This document shows, one piece after another, positions 7,220 to 15,315 of a stretch of DNA of 46,761 bases (positions are counted from its first letter, which is position 1; every line of letters begins with the position of its first letter). The DNA is from PHET01 sp038202795 (GTDB taxonomy: Bacteria; Actinomycetota; Coriobacteriia; Anaerosomatales; PHET01). Below the pieces are notes generated by a model. It was not told the DNA's origin. It ran no database searches and was given only the letters and a program-made list of their open reading frames with translations. Location: contig JBBREQ010000004.1 of the NCBI GenBank assembly GCA_038202795.1, forward strand, positions 1-46,761. The letters run 5' to 3'. The position numbers and the translations under genes were made by a program.

Positions 7220-8929
7220 GTGAGAGACGCCATTTCTGCGCTTGTCACCGCCGCGATCGACGCAGCCATCAAGGCTGGGGAGCTCCCGTTGACCGAAGCT
7301 CCCGAGGCAGCTCCTGAGCGGCCCCGGGAGACCACGCACGGTGACTGGGCCACGAGTGTCGCGCTGCGCAGCGCGAAGGCCGCCGGGATGAACCCCCGCC
7401 AAGTCGCGGAGATCATCGCAGCCCATCTGACGGCGGATGCCGATATCGCCGCTGTCGAGATCGCGGGCCCCGGGTTCATCAACCTCCGTCTCGCACCCTC
7501 CGCGCTGCAGCGCGTCTTGCGCGAGGCACGTGAGAGCGACCGCGATTTCGGACGAAGCGATCTTGGGCAGGGCCTGAGGGTGCAAGTCGAGTTCGTCTCG
7601 GCAAACCCTGTAGGGCCCCTGCACGTGGGGCACGGACGCTGGGCAGCTCTGGGCGACGCTATGGCCCGGGTCCTCGAACATGCCGGCTGGAACGTCGAGC
7701 GCGAATTCTACGTCAATGACGCGGGTGTTCAGATGGACATCTTCGGTGCGAGCGTCTCGACGCGCTATCTGGAGTTCTGCGGGGCGGACGTCGCGTTCGA
7801 GGACAACTGGTACCAAGGCGCCTACATCACCGAGATTGCCCGCGAGATCTTCGAGGAGGAGGGCGCGCGCTGGCTTGACGCCTCCGCGGCCGCCCGCGAG
7901 GAGTACTTCCGGGAGAAGGCCTACGTGCAGGTGCTCGAGCACCTCAACCGCGTGCTCCACGGTATGGGTGTCGACTTCGATGTCTGGTTCTCCGAGCGCA
8001 CGTTGCACGCCGCGACCCCGGGCAATGGCTCCACTGCAGTCGAGAACGGTATCGCAGCGCTGCGCGAGGCGGGCTACATCTTCGAGCTCGACGGCGCGAC
8101 GTGGTTCCGTTCGACGGACTTTGGCGACGACAAGGACCGCGTTTTGGTCAAAGCGGACGGCGAGTACACCTATTTTGCCGCGGATATCGCCTATCACAAG
8201 AACAAGTTCGATCGTGGGTTCGACCGCGTGATCAACATCTGGGGTGCCGATCATCATGGCTACGTCGCGCGGATGAAGGCGGCCTGCGCGGCGTTGGGTC
8301 ATGAGGGGCAGCTGGACGTGGTCATCGGCCAGTTGGTCAATCTGTTCCGCAACGGCGAGGCCGTTCGGATGAGCAAGCGCACCGGCGAGATGGTCACCTT
8401 CGAGGAGCTGGTCGACGAGGTGGGAGCTGATGCAGCCCGCTACTGGTTCCTGCGGCGCTCCACAGATCAGCAGGTCGATTTCGACATCGAACTCGCTCGC
8501 CAGCAATCGGCGGACAACCCGGTGTTCTACGTGCAGTACGCGCACGCACGCATCTGCTCGATCGTTCGCAAGGCCGCTGGCGAGCAGGTCGCAGCGGCTG
8601 CGGTGGATGCCGACTCGCTTGCTGCCGAGATCGTACGCCCCACAGCTGATCTCTCGCTGCTGGTCGCAGCTGAAGAGCTCGCGCTCATGCGCCGCTTGGC
8701 CGAGTTCCCCGATGTCGTTGAGGCCGCGGCACGGGAGCTGGCACCCAACAAGCTCACCCGCTACGCGGAGGACCTGGCTGCGAGCTTCCACCAGTTCTAC
8801 ACCCAGTGTCGTGTCGTGAGTGAGGACGTGGAGCTCACGGCCGCCCGCCTCTACGCTGTGGACGCCACCAGACGTGCACTGCGCTGCGTTCTCGGGCTTC
8901 TCGGTGTGAGCGCTCCCGAGCGCATGTAA
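7220..8929 (+). CDS. argS: Arginyl-tRNA synthetase
   Basis: Class I aminoacyl-tRNA synthetase charging tRNA-Arg; 569 residues, typical length. The N-terminal Add1 domain (about 1-105) is followed by the Rossmann catalytic domain with the HIGH-type motif HVGH at 135-138 inside NPVGPLHVGHGR and the KMSKS-type motif RMSKR at 383-387. The C-terminal DALR anticodon-binding domain ends with LYAVDATRRALRCVLGLLGVSAPERM, the usual ArgS finish. The GTG start at 7220 has GAGAGG about 10 bases upstream. A TATACT box lies at 7172-7177. Monocistronic by appearance; the leader is too short for a T-box. Confidence 0.96.
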   Translation: MRDAISALVTAAIDAAIKAGELPLTEAPEAAPERPRETTHGDWATSVALRSAKAAGMNPRQVAEIIAAHLTADADIAAVEIAGPGFINLRLAPSALQRVLREARESDRDFGRSDLGQGLRVQVEFVSANPVGPLHVGHGRWAALGDAMARVLEHAGWNVEREFYVNDAGVQMDIFGASVSTRYLEFCGADVAFEDNWYQGAYITEIAREIFEEEGARWLDASAAAREEYFREKAYVQVLEHLNRVLHGMGVDFDVWFSERTLHAATPGNGSTAVENGIAALREAGYIFELDGATWFRSTDFGDDKDRVLVKADGEYTYFAADIAYHKNKFDRGFDRVINIWGADHHGYVARMKAACAALGHEGQLDVVIGQLVNLFRNGEAVRMSKRTGEMVTFEELVDEVGADAARYWFLRRSTDQQVDFDIELARQQSADNPVFYVQYAHARICSIVRKAAGEQVAAAAVDADSLAAEIVRPTADLSLLVAAEELALMRRLAEFPDVVEAAARELAPNKLTRYAEDLAASFHQFYTQCRVVSEDVELTAARLYAVDATRRALRCVLGLLGVSAPERM

Positions 8930-8949
8930 GGGAGCACGACGGCCCGACG

Positions 8950-8978
8950 TTGACCATTTGCCGACTCTGAAGTAGTAT
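8950..8978 (+). promoter_or_regulatory. Sigma-A type promoter for lysA
   Basis: TTGACC (8950-8955) and TAGTAT (8973-8978) are separated by exactly 17 bases, in the gap between argS and lysA. Transcription would begin near 8985, placing a perfect 7-bp hairpin at the very 5' end of the message. Best-formed promoter in the window. Confidence 0.7.
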
Positions 8979-8992
8979 GTGCAAACTGTAGG

Positions 8993-9010
8993 ACTTAGCA
9001 GAAGCTAAGT
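8993..9010 (+). promoter_or_regulatory. Hairpin in lysA 5' leader
   Basis: Perfect inverted repeat ACTTAGC-AGAA-GCTAAGT: 7 bp stem and 4-base loop, about 8 bases after the predicted transcription start and about 7 bases before the GAGGGGAG ribosome-binding site. It could stabilise the 5' end or act as a protein or RNA control site. There is no T-tract, so it is not a terminator. It is too small to be a lysine riboswitch. Confidence 0.5.
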
Positions 9011-9034
9011 GCACGGTTCGAGGGGAGCATCGCT

Positions 9035-10396
9035 ATGGCAAGACCATCTGCGCCCAGACCGCCGGCGACCGCCGACGGAAAGACGGGCCACGACCTTCTC
9101 GGCGTTTTGCCCATGACAGCCGAGGTCAAAGACGGACACCTGTGGATCGGTGGCGTCGACACGGTCGCGCTCGCTCGTGAGACGGGAACGGCTGTCTATG
9201 TCATGGATGAGGAGACGATCCGCCACCAGCTCTCCCAGTACGTGAAATGGACCACCTACCATTGGAAAGACGTCGATGTGATCTTCGCCGGTAAGGCGTT
9301 CATGTCGGTTGCGATGGTCAAGCTCGTGGCCGAGGAGGGCTGCTGTCTCGACGTCTCCAGCGGTGGCGAGCTGGCGTTCGCACGCCGAGCAGGGTTCCCC
9401 ATGGAGCGCATCTACGTGCACGGCAACAACAAGACCCCGGCCGAGCTCGCCGAATGTCTGGATGCCGGTGTCGGCCGCGTGGTCGTCGACAGTTTCGAGG
9501 AGATGGACCGCCTGGACGCGCTGGCTGTCGAGCGAGGCGTGACGCAGCGGGTCCTGGTGCGCGTCACCCCGGGCGTCGAGGCCGATACGCATGACTTCAT
9601 AATGACCGGTGCCGAGGATTCGAAGTTCGGCTTCGGACGTAACCAAGGGCTCGCGATGGCCGCGGTCAAGCGCGCCATCGAACTGCCGGGGCTGGACTTC
9701 GACGGTCTGCATATGCACATCGGAAGCCAGATATTCGCGCTCCGTAGTTTCTCGAAGGCCATAGAGGTCATCGTGGAGTTCATCTCCGAGATCAGGGCCG
9801 AGACCGGGGTGGAGGTTCGGATGCTGGATACCGGGGGCGGTTTGGGCATCGCCTACGGCATTCCCGATGAGCCCTCAACGATCCAGGACTACGCCAAGGT
9901 GGTTGTCGACGGCATCAAGGAAGCGTGCGAGAAGCATGGGCTCACCGTTCCCGCGATGGCGGTCGAGCCGGGGCGCTCAGTCGTCGCGAATGCGGGGGTC
10001 ACGCTCTACACGGTCGGCTCGATCAAGGAGATTCCCCTCATACGGACCTACGTTGCGGTCGACGGCGGCATGTCCGACAACATCCGTACCTCGCTCTATG
10101 ACGCACATTACGAGGCGCTGATCGCCAACAAGGCGGACCAGCCCCGCGAGATGGTTGCGACGGTTGCCGGGAAGCACTGCGAGAGCGGCGATATCGTCGT
10201 CAACGACGCACCGCTGCAGTGCCCCGAGGTCGGGGACGTGCTGTGCGTCTGCGCCACCGGAGCGTACTGCCAGTCCATGAGCAGCAACTACAACAAGCAG
10301 GTTCGACCCGGTGTCGTGTTTCTGCGCGACGGCGCGTGGCGTTGGGTGGTACGGCGCGAGACGTATGAGGACCTCATGAAATGCGAAGTGGACTAG
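9035..10396 (+). CDS. lysA: Diaminopimelate decarboxylase
   Basis: PLP enzyme converting meso-diaminopimelate to L-lysine, the last step of lysine synthesis. It has 453 residues with a fold-type III TIM barrel followed by a C-terminal beta domain. The PLP lysine is K87 in FAGKAFMS; other marks are LDVSSGGELA, HMHIGSQ, LDTGGGLGI, EPGRSVV and the catalytic CESGDI (C382) reached across the dimer interface. There is an N-terminal extension of about 30 residues before the usual family start, but ATG 9035 has GAGGGGAG upstream and a good promoter, so it is kept. The following gene is unrelated and begins 65 bases later. Confidence 0.95.
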   Translation: MARPSAPRPPATADGKTGHDLLGVLPMTAEVKDGHLWIGGVDTVALARETGTAVYVMDEETIRHQLSQYVKWTTYHWKDVDVIFAGKAFMSVAMVKLVAEEGCCLDVSSGGELAFARRAGFPMERIYVHGNNKTPAELAECLDAGVGRVVVDSFEEMDRLDALAVERGVTQRVLVRVTPGVEADTHDFIMTGAEDSKFGFGRNQGLAMAAVKRAIELPGLDFDGLHMHIGSQIFALRSFSKAIEVIVEFISEIRAETGVEVRMLDTGGGLGIAYGIPDEPSTIQDYAKVVVDGIKEACEKHGLTVPAMAVEPGRSVVANAGVTLYTVGSIKEIPLIRTYVAVDGGMSDNIRTSLYDAHYEALIANKADQPREMVATVAGKHCESGDIVVNDAPLQCPEVGDVLCVCATGAYCQSMSSNYNKQVRPGVVFLRDGAWRWVVRRETYEDLMKCEVD

Positions 10397-10461
10397 GGCA
10401 GCTGGCTGAGTCTCGAGCCAAGGCATCTCTGGAGACCCATCCATTGAGGTATGCTGACGCC

Positions 10462-10881
10462 ATGAGGATTTCGCGCACCACGACAGTTCTACTAACCGTG
10501 CTTCTGGCGCTCGTCGCCTTGGCAGCTGCGGGCTGCGGGTCCGCCCCGGCGGGCCAAGGAGCCGCGCCGGGTACCGTGTGGGAGCCCTCGGCTTCGGGGC
10601 TTCCCACGCTTTATGTGTTCGGCGATCCCAGTTGACCACCGTGCGTTGAGATGAGGCCCGTGGTCAACGGGTTGCAGTCAGAGTATGCGGGGAAGGTCGA
10701 GTTCGTGGTCTACGGCGCGGTCAATACCGATGCTGTGGGTGGTCAGTTCGCTGACGAGCACCGCGTCACCACCATCCCCGCGATGATGATCGTCGCGCCC
10801 GACGGCACCGAGTTCGGTCGGATCGACGGAGCCGCGGACGCAGCGACGCTGCGCACCTTGATCGAAAAGGGGCTCAGGTAG
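10462..10881 (+). CDS. Thioredoxin-like lipoprotein with in-frame UGA, predicted selenocysteine (UxxC)
   Basis: Predicted extracytoplasmic thiol-disulfide (selenol) oxidoreductase, 139 residues if the TGA at 10633-10635 is read as selenocysteine. Seen: signal peptide with lipobox ending AAGC (C25), strand TLYVFGDPS, then U58-P-P-C61 exactly where thioredoxins carry CxxC, followed by VEMRPVVNGLQ, strand VEFVVYGAV, and the cis-proline motif TTIPAMMIVAPDG (P106). The frame stays open on both sides of the single TGA and thioredoxin similarity continues without a shift, so a random nonsense mutation is unlikely. Stem-loops suitable as a bacterial SECIS lie directly after the TGA. ATG 10462 has TGAGG about 12 bases upstream. 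An automatic caller would split this into two ORFs or call a pseudogene. Selenocysteine is inference; selA/selB/selC are not in the window. Confidence 0.83.
10633..10671 (+). promoter_or_regulatory. Candidate bacterial SECIS element after the UGA codon
   Basis: Starting at the UGA itself, UGACCAC (10633-10639) pairs perfectly with GUGGUCA (10660-10666), enclosing 20 bases in which GC/GC can close an apical loop starting with G (GUUGAG...). An alternative stem, CCCGT/ACGGG at 10657-10661 and 10667-10671, has a GGTCA loop about 26 bases after the UGA. Both fall in the window where bacterial SelB-binding loops sit. Which one forms is not decidable by eye. Confidence 0.5.
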
Positions 10882-10934
10882 CGACCCTCAGCGCGGCCGC
10901 TCAAGGTTTGCTACTCAGTTCACGATAATCAAGG

Positions 10935-10970
10935 GGCAGGCAGCTGGCAGCGTAAGCCGGTCTTGCTGCC
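10935..10970 (+). promoter_or_regulatory. Interrupted hairpin between the selenoprotein-like gene and the GGDEF gene
   Basis: GGCAG (10935-10939) pairs with CTGCC (10966-10970), with an internal loop and then an inner stem CTGGC/GCCGG closed by a 7-base loop. There is no T-tract. It could end the upstream transcript or form the leader of the diguanylate cyclase gene. It does not match the c-di-GMP riboswitch consensus as I know it. Confidence 0.35.
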
Positions 10971-11021
10971 TCGCCGATGCTGTGACAATTGAACCCACCC
11001 GCGACGCCCCTTGGGGGACGA

Positions 11022-12506
11022 GTGCCTGCCACACGAGGCGACAGGACCACAGGCAAGGTGCTGCTTCGCCGGCGCCTGGTTGTCCTGTTGGCGCTCACCG
11101 TGTTGCCGTTCGTGGTGTTCTCGGTCTTTGAGGCCCGGAACATCAACAGGGCACGCCTGGCGGAGAATCGTCAGGCGAATCTCGCCCGCGCGCGCAGCGT
11201 GGCGTACTCCATTGACGGCTACATTGAATCTACCGAGGAGATCCTGAACGCGATCGCGCACAGCGATGCCGCGCTCAACGGTGGTCAAGAGGTGCTGAAT
11301 GCCTGGTTCGCCGATATCCTGTCGCACTGTGGGCACTACGGCAACATCGTTTACTTTGACACCTCGGGCAATCTGATCGCGAGTGCCCGTTCGCCCGAGG
11401 CGGGCAAGAAGATCAACGTGTCCGGTGTTTCGTGGTTCGAGCGCTCGATGGTCTCGACCCAGCTTGCCATCGGCGAGTTCTCGTACTCGAAGATCGGCGG
11501 CGCACCGGATGTACACCTCAGCCTGCCCGTCTTCGACCGGGACGGCGTGCGAGTAGGTGTTGTGTCAGCCGCCATGAACCTCACCCGGGTGCAAGACCGC
11601 CTCATGAGAGAGAAGGCCCCCGAGTACATGACGATCGCGGTCGTCGACCACGATGGCGTAGTGATCGCACGCAACAGAGACGCCGAGAAATGGGTGGGCA
11701 CCAAGGTGCTCAGCGATGCCCAGGTCAGGCGGATGGTCGCGCAACGTGAGGGGTTCGGTCAGACCGTCTCCCCCGACGGCACGCGAATGGTCGGCACGTA
11801 CACCGAGGTCGACAGAGCGCCGTGGTTCGTGCGTGTTGGGGTGGCCGAGGACTACATCCGATCGTTGGTGGCGCGCGATGCCGGGGCCCACTACGGGGCG
11901 TTCATTCCGCTGCTCCTGGTGGCGGTCGCGGGATGGCTCTGGATCGGGCGCGACGTGGACCGTATGCACCAGCAGTCAGAACAGCTCTCGCTCGTGGACC
12001 CGCTGACGCGGCTGGGCAATAGCCGCAGCTTGCATGATGACCTTGAGCACACGATCCAGCACGCGCAGAGAAGTGGCGAGTGCCTGGCGTTCGCGATGAT
12101 GGACCTCGATGACTTCAAGGTATTCAACGACCGGTTTGGCCATCTCGAAGGCGACAAGGCGCTCCAAGCCGCCGCCCACGCCGTTGAGAGTGCGATTCGG
12201 TCCGCGGACCGGGCGTACCGCTACGGGGGTGAGGAGTTCTGCGTTATCTTCCCTGATGCGGATGCGCAGGGCGCTGAAGCGGTGGCCGAGCGAATTCGCG
12301 AGGCAGTGTCGAGCGCGGAGCTGCAGACCGACCCGCAACACGACGCGGCGGCGCTCAGCATCTCGATCGGCATCGCGGTCTACCCCGACGACGCAGGTGC
12401 GGCCGATGAACTGATGAGCTGCGCGGACGCGGCGCTCTATCGTGCCAAGCGCGAAGGCAAGAATCGTGTGGCCTTGCATTGTCCCTCTGCGGACGCACAT
12501 GTCTGA
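11022..12506 (+). CDS. Membrane diguanylate cyclase with extracellular dCache-like sensor
   Basis: Makes the second messenger c-di-GMP from two GTP. Order: transmembrane helix near the N-terminus, extracytoplasmic sensor of about 260 residues resembling a dCache domain (ends near TEVDRAPWFVRVGVAEDYI), second transmembrane helix (IPLLLVAVAGWLWIG), then GGDEF domain. The active-site motif is GGEEF (402-406 from the chosen start) and the product-inhibition I-site RSAD lies five residues before it, so both catalysis and feedback control look intact. Start uncertain: GTG 11022 follows GGGGGA closely, TTG 10989 is an in-frame alternative adding 11 residues. The end overlaps the next gene by 8 bases. 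Ligand unknown. Confidence 0.88.
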   Translation: MPATRGDRTTGKVLLRRRLVVLLALTVLPFVVFSVFEARNINRARLAENRQANLARARSVAYSIDGYIESTEEILNAIAHSDAALNGGQEVLNAWFADILSHCGHYGNIVYFDTSGNLIASARSPEAGKKINVSGVSWFERSMVSTQLAIGEFSYSKIGGAPDVHLSLPVFDRDGVRVGVVSAAMNLTRVQDRLMREKAPEYMTIAVVDHDGVVIARNRDAEKWVGTKVLSDAQVRRMVAQREGFGQTVSPDGTRMVGTYTEVDRAPWFVRVGVAEDYIRSLVARDAGAHYGAFIPLLLVAVAGWLWIGRDVDRMHQQSEQLSLVDPLTRLGNSRSLHDDLEHTIQHAQRSGECLAFAMMDLDDFKVFNDRFGHLEGDKALQAAAHAVESAIRSADRAYRYGGEEFCVIFPDADAQGAEAVAERIREAVSSAELQTDPQHDAAALSISIGIAVYPDDAGAADELMSCADAALYRAKREGKNRVALHCPSADAHV

Positions 12507-12891
12507 GTGGCCCGCCCGCAATCGGTCACAGAACGTGGACGAGATCTCATGCAAAGCGGTGTACTGGGACTCTCGGACGGTGAACGCGCACCTGCGCGAC
12601 TCCTTCGCGGGGGCCGACTACGCTGCCGCAGCGCTCATCCTGTCGGGGTTGGCTCCCGCACCAGAGTGCGCCGAGGAGGCCGACGAGGCCGCGTGCCGAC
12701 TCATGTTGGCTGCACTTCGCGTGAGCGCTGGTGGTCTCGTCCAGCTGAAGATGTGGGTCGATGTTGCCCGTCAGGATCCGCGCGATCTCATCGGCGCTGC
12801 TGAATATCGTCGCGAACTGGACCTGGGCACCCAACAGGCTCGGGCAGATGACCTTGCCGACTACCTGGCATGGGCGCGCGGTCCCGGTTAG
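12499..12891 (+). CDS. Hypothetical protein coupled to the diguanylate cyclase gene
   Basis: A 130-residue protein I do not recognise. It is soluble, Ala-rich and mostly helical by composition, with acidic stretches and three cysteines; no signal peptide or membrane helix. ATG 12499 overlaps the end of the cyclase gene by 8 bases, which suggests translational coupling and perhaps a role with the c-di-GMP enzyme; GTG 12535 is a possible later start. No known effector motif (PilZ, RxxxR) is evident. The coding frame has the same third-position GC bias as its neighbours, so it is probably real. Confidence 0.6.
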   Translation: MSEWPARNRSQNVDEISCKAVYWDSRTVNAHLRDSFAGADYAAAALILSGLAPAPECAEEADEAACRLMLAALRVSAGGLVQLKMWVDVARQDPRDLIGAAEYRRELDLGTQQARADDLADYLAWARGPG

Positions 12892-12948
12892 TGCCACCGG
12901 GAGCCGCGAGGCCGAGCGCGCTGGCCTGCGGCACGTGCGCAGCGGTCG

Positions 12949-12956
12949 GGTAGAAT
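12949..12956 (+). promoter_or_regulatory. Extended -10-like box upstream of hom
   Basis: GGTAGAAT, 50 bases before the hom start codon; no recognisable -35. Same form as the boxes before the protease gene, rpiB and the UDP-sugar dehydrogenase gene. Confidence 0.4.
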
Positions 12957-13006
12957 GGGATTCACATTGCTCGCTGAGCTCATCCCTGCGTTTCGGAGGT
13001 TGTCCC

Positions 13007-14293
13007 ATGGGTACCATCCGCGTTGGCCTCATCGGCCTTGGCACTGTCGGCTCGGGCGTCATCGAGATCCTCGACCGTCATCGCGAGGACTTCAAACGCC
13101 GCGCGGGCGTCGATATCGAGCTGGCCGCCTTCGCGGATCGCAACACCGACCGTTTTGGGGAACTCGGTCTGCCGGCAGGAGCGTGCTTTGATGACGCGCA
13201 GGCGCTCATAGACGACTCCTCGCTCGACGTGATAATCGAGCTGATCGGCGGAACAGGTGTGGCTCGTGACGTCGTCTTGAAGTCGCTCGCATCGGGCAAG
13301 AGCGTCGTGACCGCGAACAAGGCGCTCATGGCGACCTCGGGTGAAGAGGTCATGGAAGCGGCCGAGGCCGCGGGCGTCGACATTCGTTTCGAAGCGTCTG
13401 TTGGCGGCGGTATCCCCATCATCGAGCCGCTGAAGCACTCGCTCACCAGCAACGAGATCCTCACCATCATGGGAATCGTCAACGGCACCACCAACTACAT
13501 GCTCACGCGCATGGCCGACGACGGACTCGACTACGATACGGTGCTCGCCGAAGCGCAGGCCAAGGGCTATGCAGAGGCGGACCCTACGGCCGACGTCGAC
13601 GGTCATGACGCCGCAGCGAAGATCGCGATTCTTGCGTCGATCGCCTTCAACAGCCGCGTGGTCATGAACCAGGTTCCCACCGAGGGGATTCGCTCGATCG
13701 CGCCAGCCGACATCGCCTACGCCCGTGAGATGGGTTCCGCGATCAAGCTGCTCGCCATCGCGCGACGGACCGACTCCGGCATCGATATTCGCGTGCATCC
13801 CACCATGATTCGCACGTCGCATCCGCTGGCAGCGGTCAACGGCGTGTACAACGCGATCTATGCCGTGGGCGACGCAGTGGGCGAGACGATGTTCTTCGGC
13901 GAGGGCGCCGGGTCGCTGCCTGCGGCATCTGCGGTCGTGGGGGATCTCATCGAGGTGGCGCGGCGCATCCAAACCGGTTGCGCCCCCACGGTAGGCTGCA
14001 CCTGCACCGAGAAGCTCCCGTTACGCGACATCGCGGATCTTGAGACCGGCTACTACGTCCGTCTCGAGGTCGCAGACAAGCCGGGCGTTCTGGCGGCGGT
14101 TGCGAGCGTGTTTGGAACCCACGAGGTGTCGATCGCCTCGGTCATCCAGAAGCGTGCCGAGGAGGGCGTGGCCGAGATCGTGTACGTGACGCACCGAGCA
14201 CGCGAGGCGTCAGTTCGTGCCGCGCTTGCACAGATCGAGGCACTTGACGTGGTCTCGCGCACGGCAGCCGTCATCCGCGTAGAGGACATCTAG
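13007..14293 (+). CDS. hom: Homoserine dehydrogenase
   Basis: NAD(P)H-dependent reduction of aspartate-4-semialdehyde to homoserine, the branch point to threonine and methionine. 428 residues, three domains: nucleotide-binding (GLIGLGTVGSG at 7-17), catalytic (SVGGGIPIIEPLKHSL, NGTTNYMLTRM, GYAEADPTADVDGHDAAAK with the conserved Glu/Asp/Lys), and a C-terminal ACT domain (YYVRLEVADKPGVLAAVASV) for feedback by threonine. The open frame runs further upstream, but ATG 13007 with GGAGG 7 bases before it and a standard N-terminus is the start. thrB follows after 3 bases, forming a hom-thrB operon. Confidence 0.96.
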   Translation: MGTIRVGLIGLGTVGSGVIEILDRHREDFKRRAGVDIELAAFADRNTDRFGELGLPAGACFDDAQALIDDSSLDVIIELIGGTGVARDVVLKSLASGKSVVTANKALMATSGEEVMEAAEAAGVDIRFEASVGGGIPIIEPLKHSLTSNEILTIMGIVNGTTNYMLTRMADDGLDYDTVLAEAQAKGYAEADPTADVDGHDAAAKIAILASIAFNSRVVMNQVPTEGIRSIAPADIAYAREMGSAIKLLAIARRTDSGIDIRVHPTMIRTSHPLAAVNGVYNAIYAVGDAVGETMFFGEGAGSLPAASAVVGDLIEVARRIQTGCAPTVGCTCTEKLPLRDIADLETGYYVRLEVADKPGVLAAVASVFGTHEVSIASVIQKRAEEGVAEIVYVTHRAREASVRAALAQIEALDVVSRTAAVIRVEDI

Positions 14294-14296
14294 CCC

Positions 14297-15214
14297 GTGG
14301 GCGCAGCGGTTCTCGTTCCAGCCACCTCAGCGAATCTGGGCCCGGGTTTCGACAGTTTCGGGCTGGCGCTTGACCTGCACAACCGGTTCGAGGCGGAGCT
14401 TGCCCATGCGTGGCGCGTCGACGTCCAAGGCACAGGCGCGGGTAGCCTTGCGACCGATGGCACCAATCTCGCCGCTGTGGCCATGGCGCGCGCGTTCGCC
14501 GAGGCGGGCCAGCCTGACCTGCGCGCCGAGATCGGCTGTGCCAATCGCGTTCCAACGGGTTCCGGACTCGGGTCCTCATCGACCGCGATCATCGCCGGAC
14601 TGCTGCTGGGTCAAACTTTGACGGGGGCCGACTTCGGGAACCAGCGGATACTGGAGCTGGCTGCGGAGATTGAGGGGCACCCCGACAACGTGGCCGCCGC
14701 GCTTCTGGGCGGCTTCACGGTCTGTTGGACCGACATCGAGGGGCCCCGCTGCGCGCGCTTCGAGCCAGCGCGTGGCCTCGCCGCCGTGGTCGTGCCGGCG
14801 GTAGCGGAACTCGCTACGCACGCCGCACGCGCCATGTTGCCCGACGCGGTGCCCCACGCGGACGCGGCATTCAATGTGGCGCACGCAGGGTTGCTCGCGG
14901 CATCGATCGCCGTGGGCCGTCCCGAGCTTCTGGGCGCCGCACTCGCGGATCGGTTGCACGAGCCATACAGGGCCGCTGCCGTCGGCGATCTGAAGGTGAT
15001 GCACGACATCTTGCGCGACGCCGGCGCGGCGGGCGTCGCGCTCTCAGGTGCGGGCCCCACGGTGATCGGGTTGGTGGCCGGTGACACGGACGAGTCGGCC
15101 CACGAGCTGGCGCAGCAGGTTGCGGAGCGAGCCGCCGACCGCATCCGTGCCCTGGGTACACGTCGTCCGCCGCAAGCGCTGCGCATAGACCGTGTCGGCG
15201 CGCGGCTGCTCTAG
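14297..15214 (+). CDS. thrB: Homoserine kinase
   Basis: GHMP-family kinase converting homoserine to O-phosphohomoserine in threonine synthesis; 305 residues. N-terminal PATSANLGPGFDSFGLAL, the ATP loop VPTGSGLGSSSTA (85-97) and EGHPDNVAAALLGGF are all present; the C-terminal part carries the third GHMP motif ALSGAGPTVIGL. The GTG start at 14297 lies 3 bases after the hom stop with no strong ribosome-binding site, so coupling to hom is likely. No thrC is present in the window. Confidence 0.95.
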   Translation: MGAAVLVPATSANLGPGFDSFGLALDLHNRFEAELAHAWRVDVQGTGAGSLATDGTNLAAVAMARAFAEAGQPDLRAEIGCANRVPTGSGLGSSSTAIIAGLLLGQTLTGADFGNQRILELAAEIEGHPDNVAAALLGGFTVCWTDIEGPRCARFEPARGLAAVVVPAVAELATHAARAMLPDAVPHADAAFNVAHAGLLAASIAVGRPELLGAALADRLHEPYRAAAVGDLKVMHDILRDAGAAGVALSGAGPTVIGLVAGDTDESAHELAQQVAERAADRIRALGTRRPPQALRIDRVGARLL

Positions 15215-15315
15215 TCGCCCCCGGATGATTGACCACCCCGCCCCAGTGGGGAAGAATCAACTGTATCCCCTCACCCGCGAACCGTCAGCGGCGTGACTAT
15301 CCCGAGAGGCGTCAC

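Noticed and set aside
10651..10881. Reading the second half of the thioredoxin-like frame as an independent gene starting at ATG 10651
   Set aside because: It would lack the first strand and the active-site residue of the fold, has no ribosome-binding site, and continues the upstream frame exactly across one TGA.
10882..10988. c-di-GMP (GEMM-I) riboswitch before the GGDEF gene
   Set aside because: The expected conserved CACGCACAGGGCAAACC-like core and tetraloop are not present.
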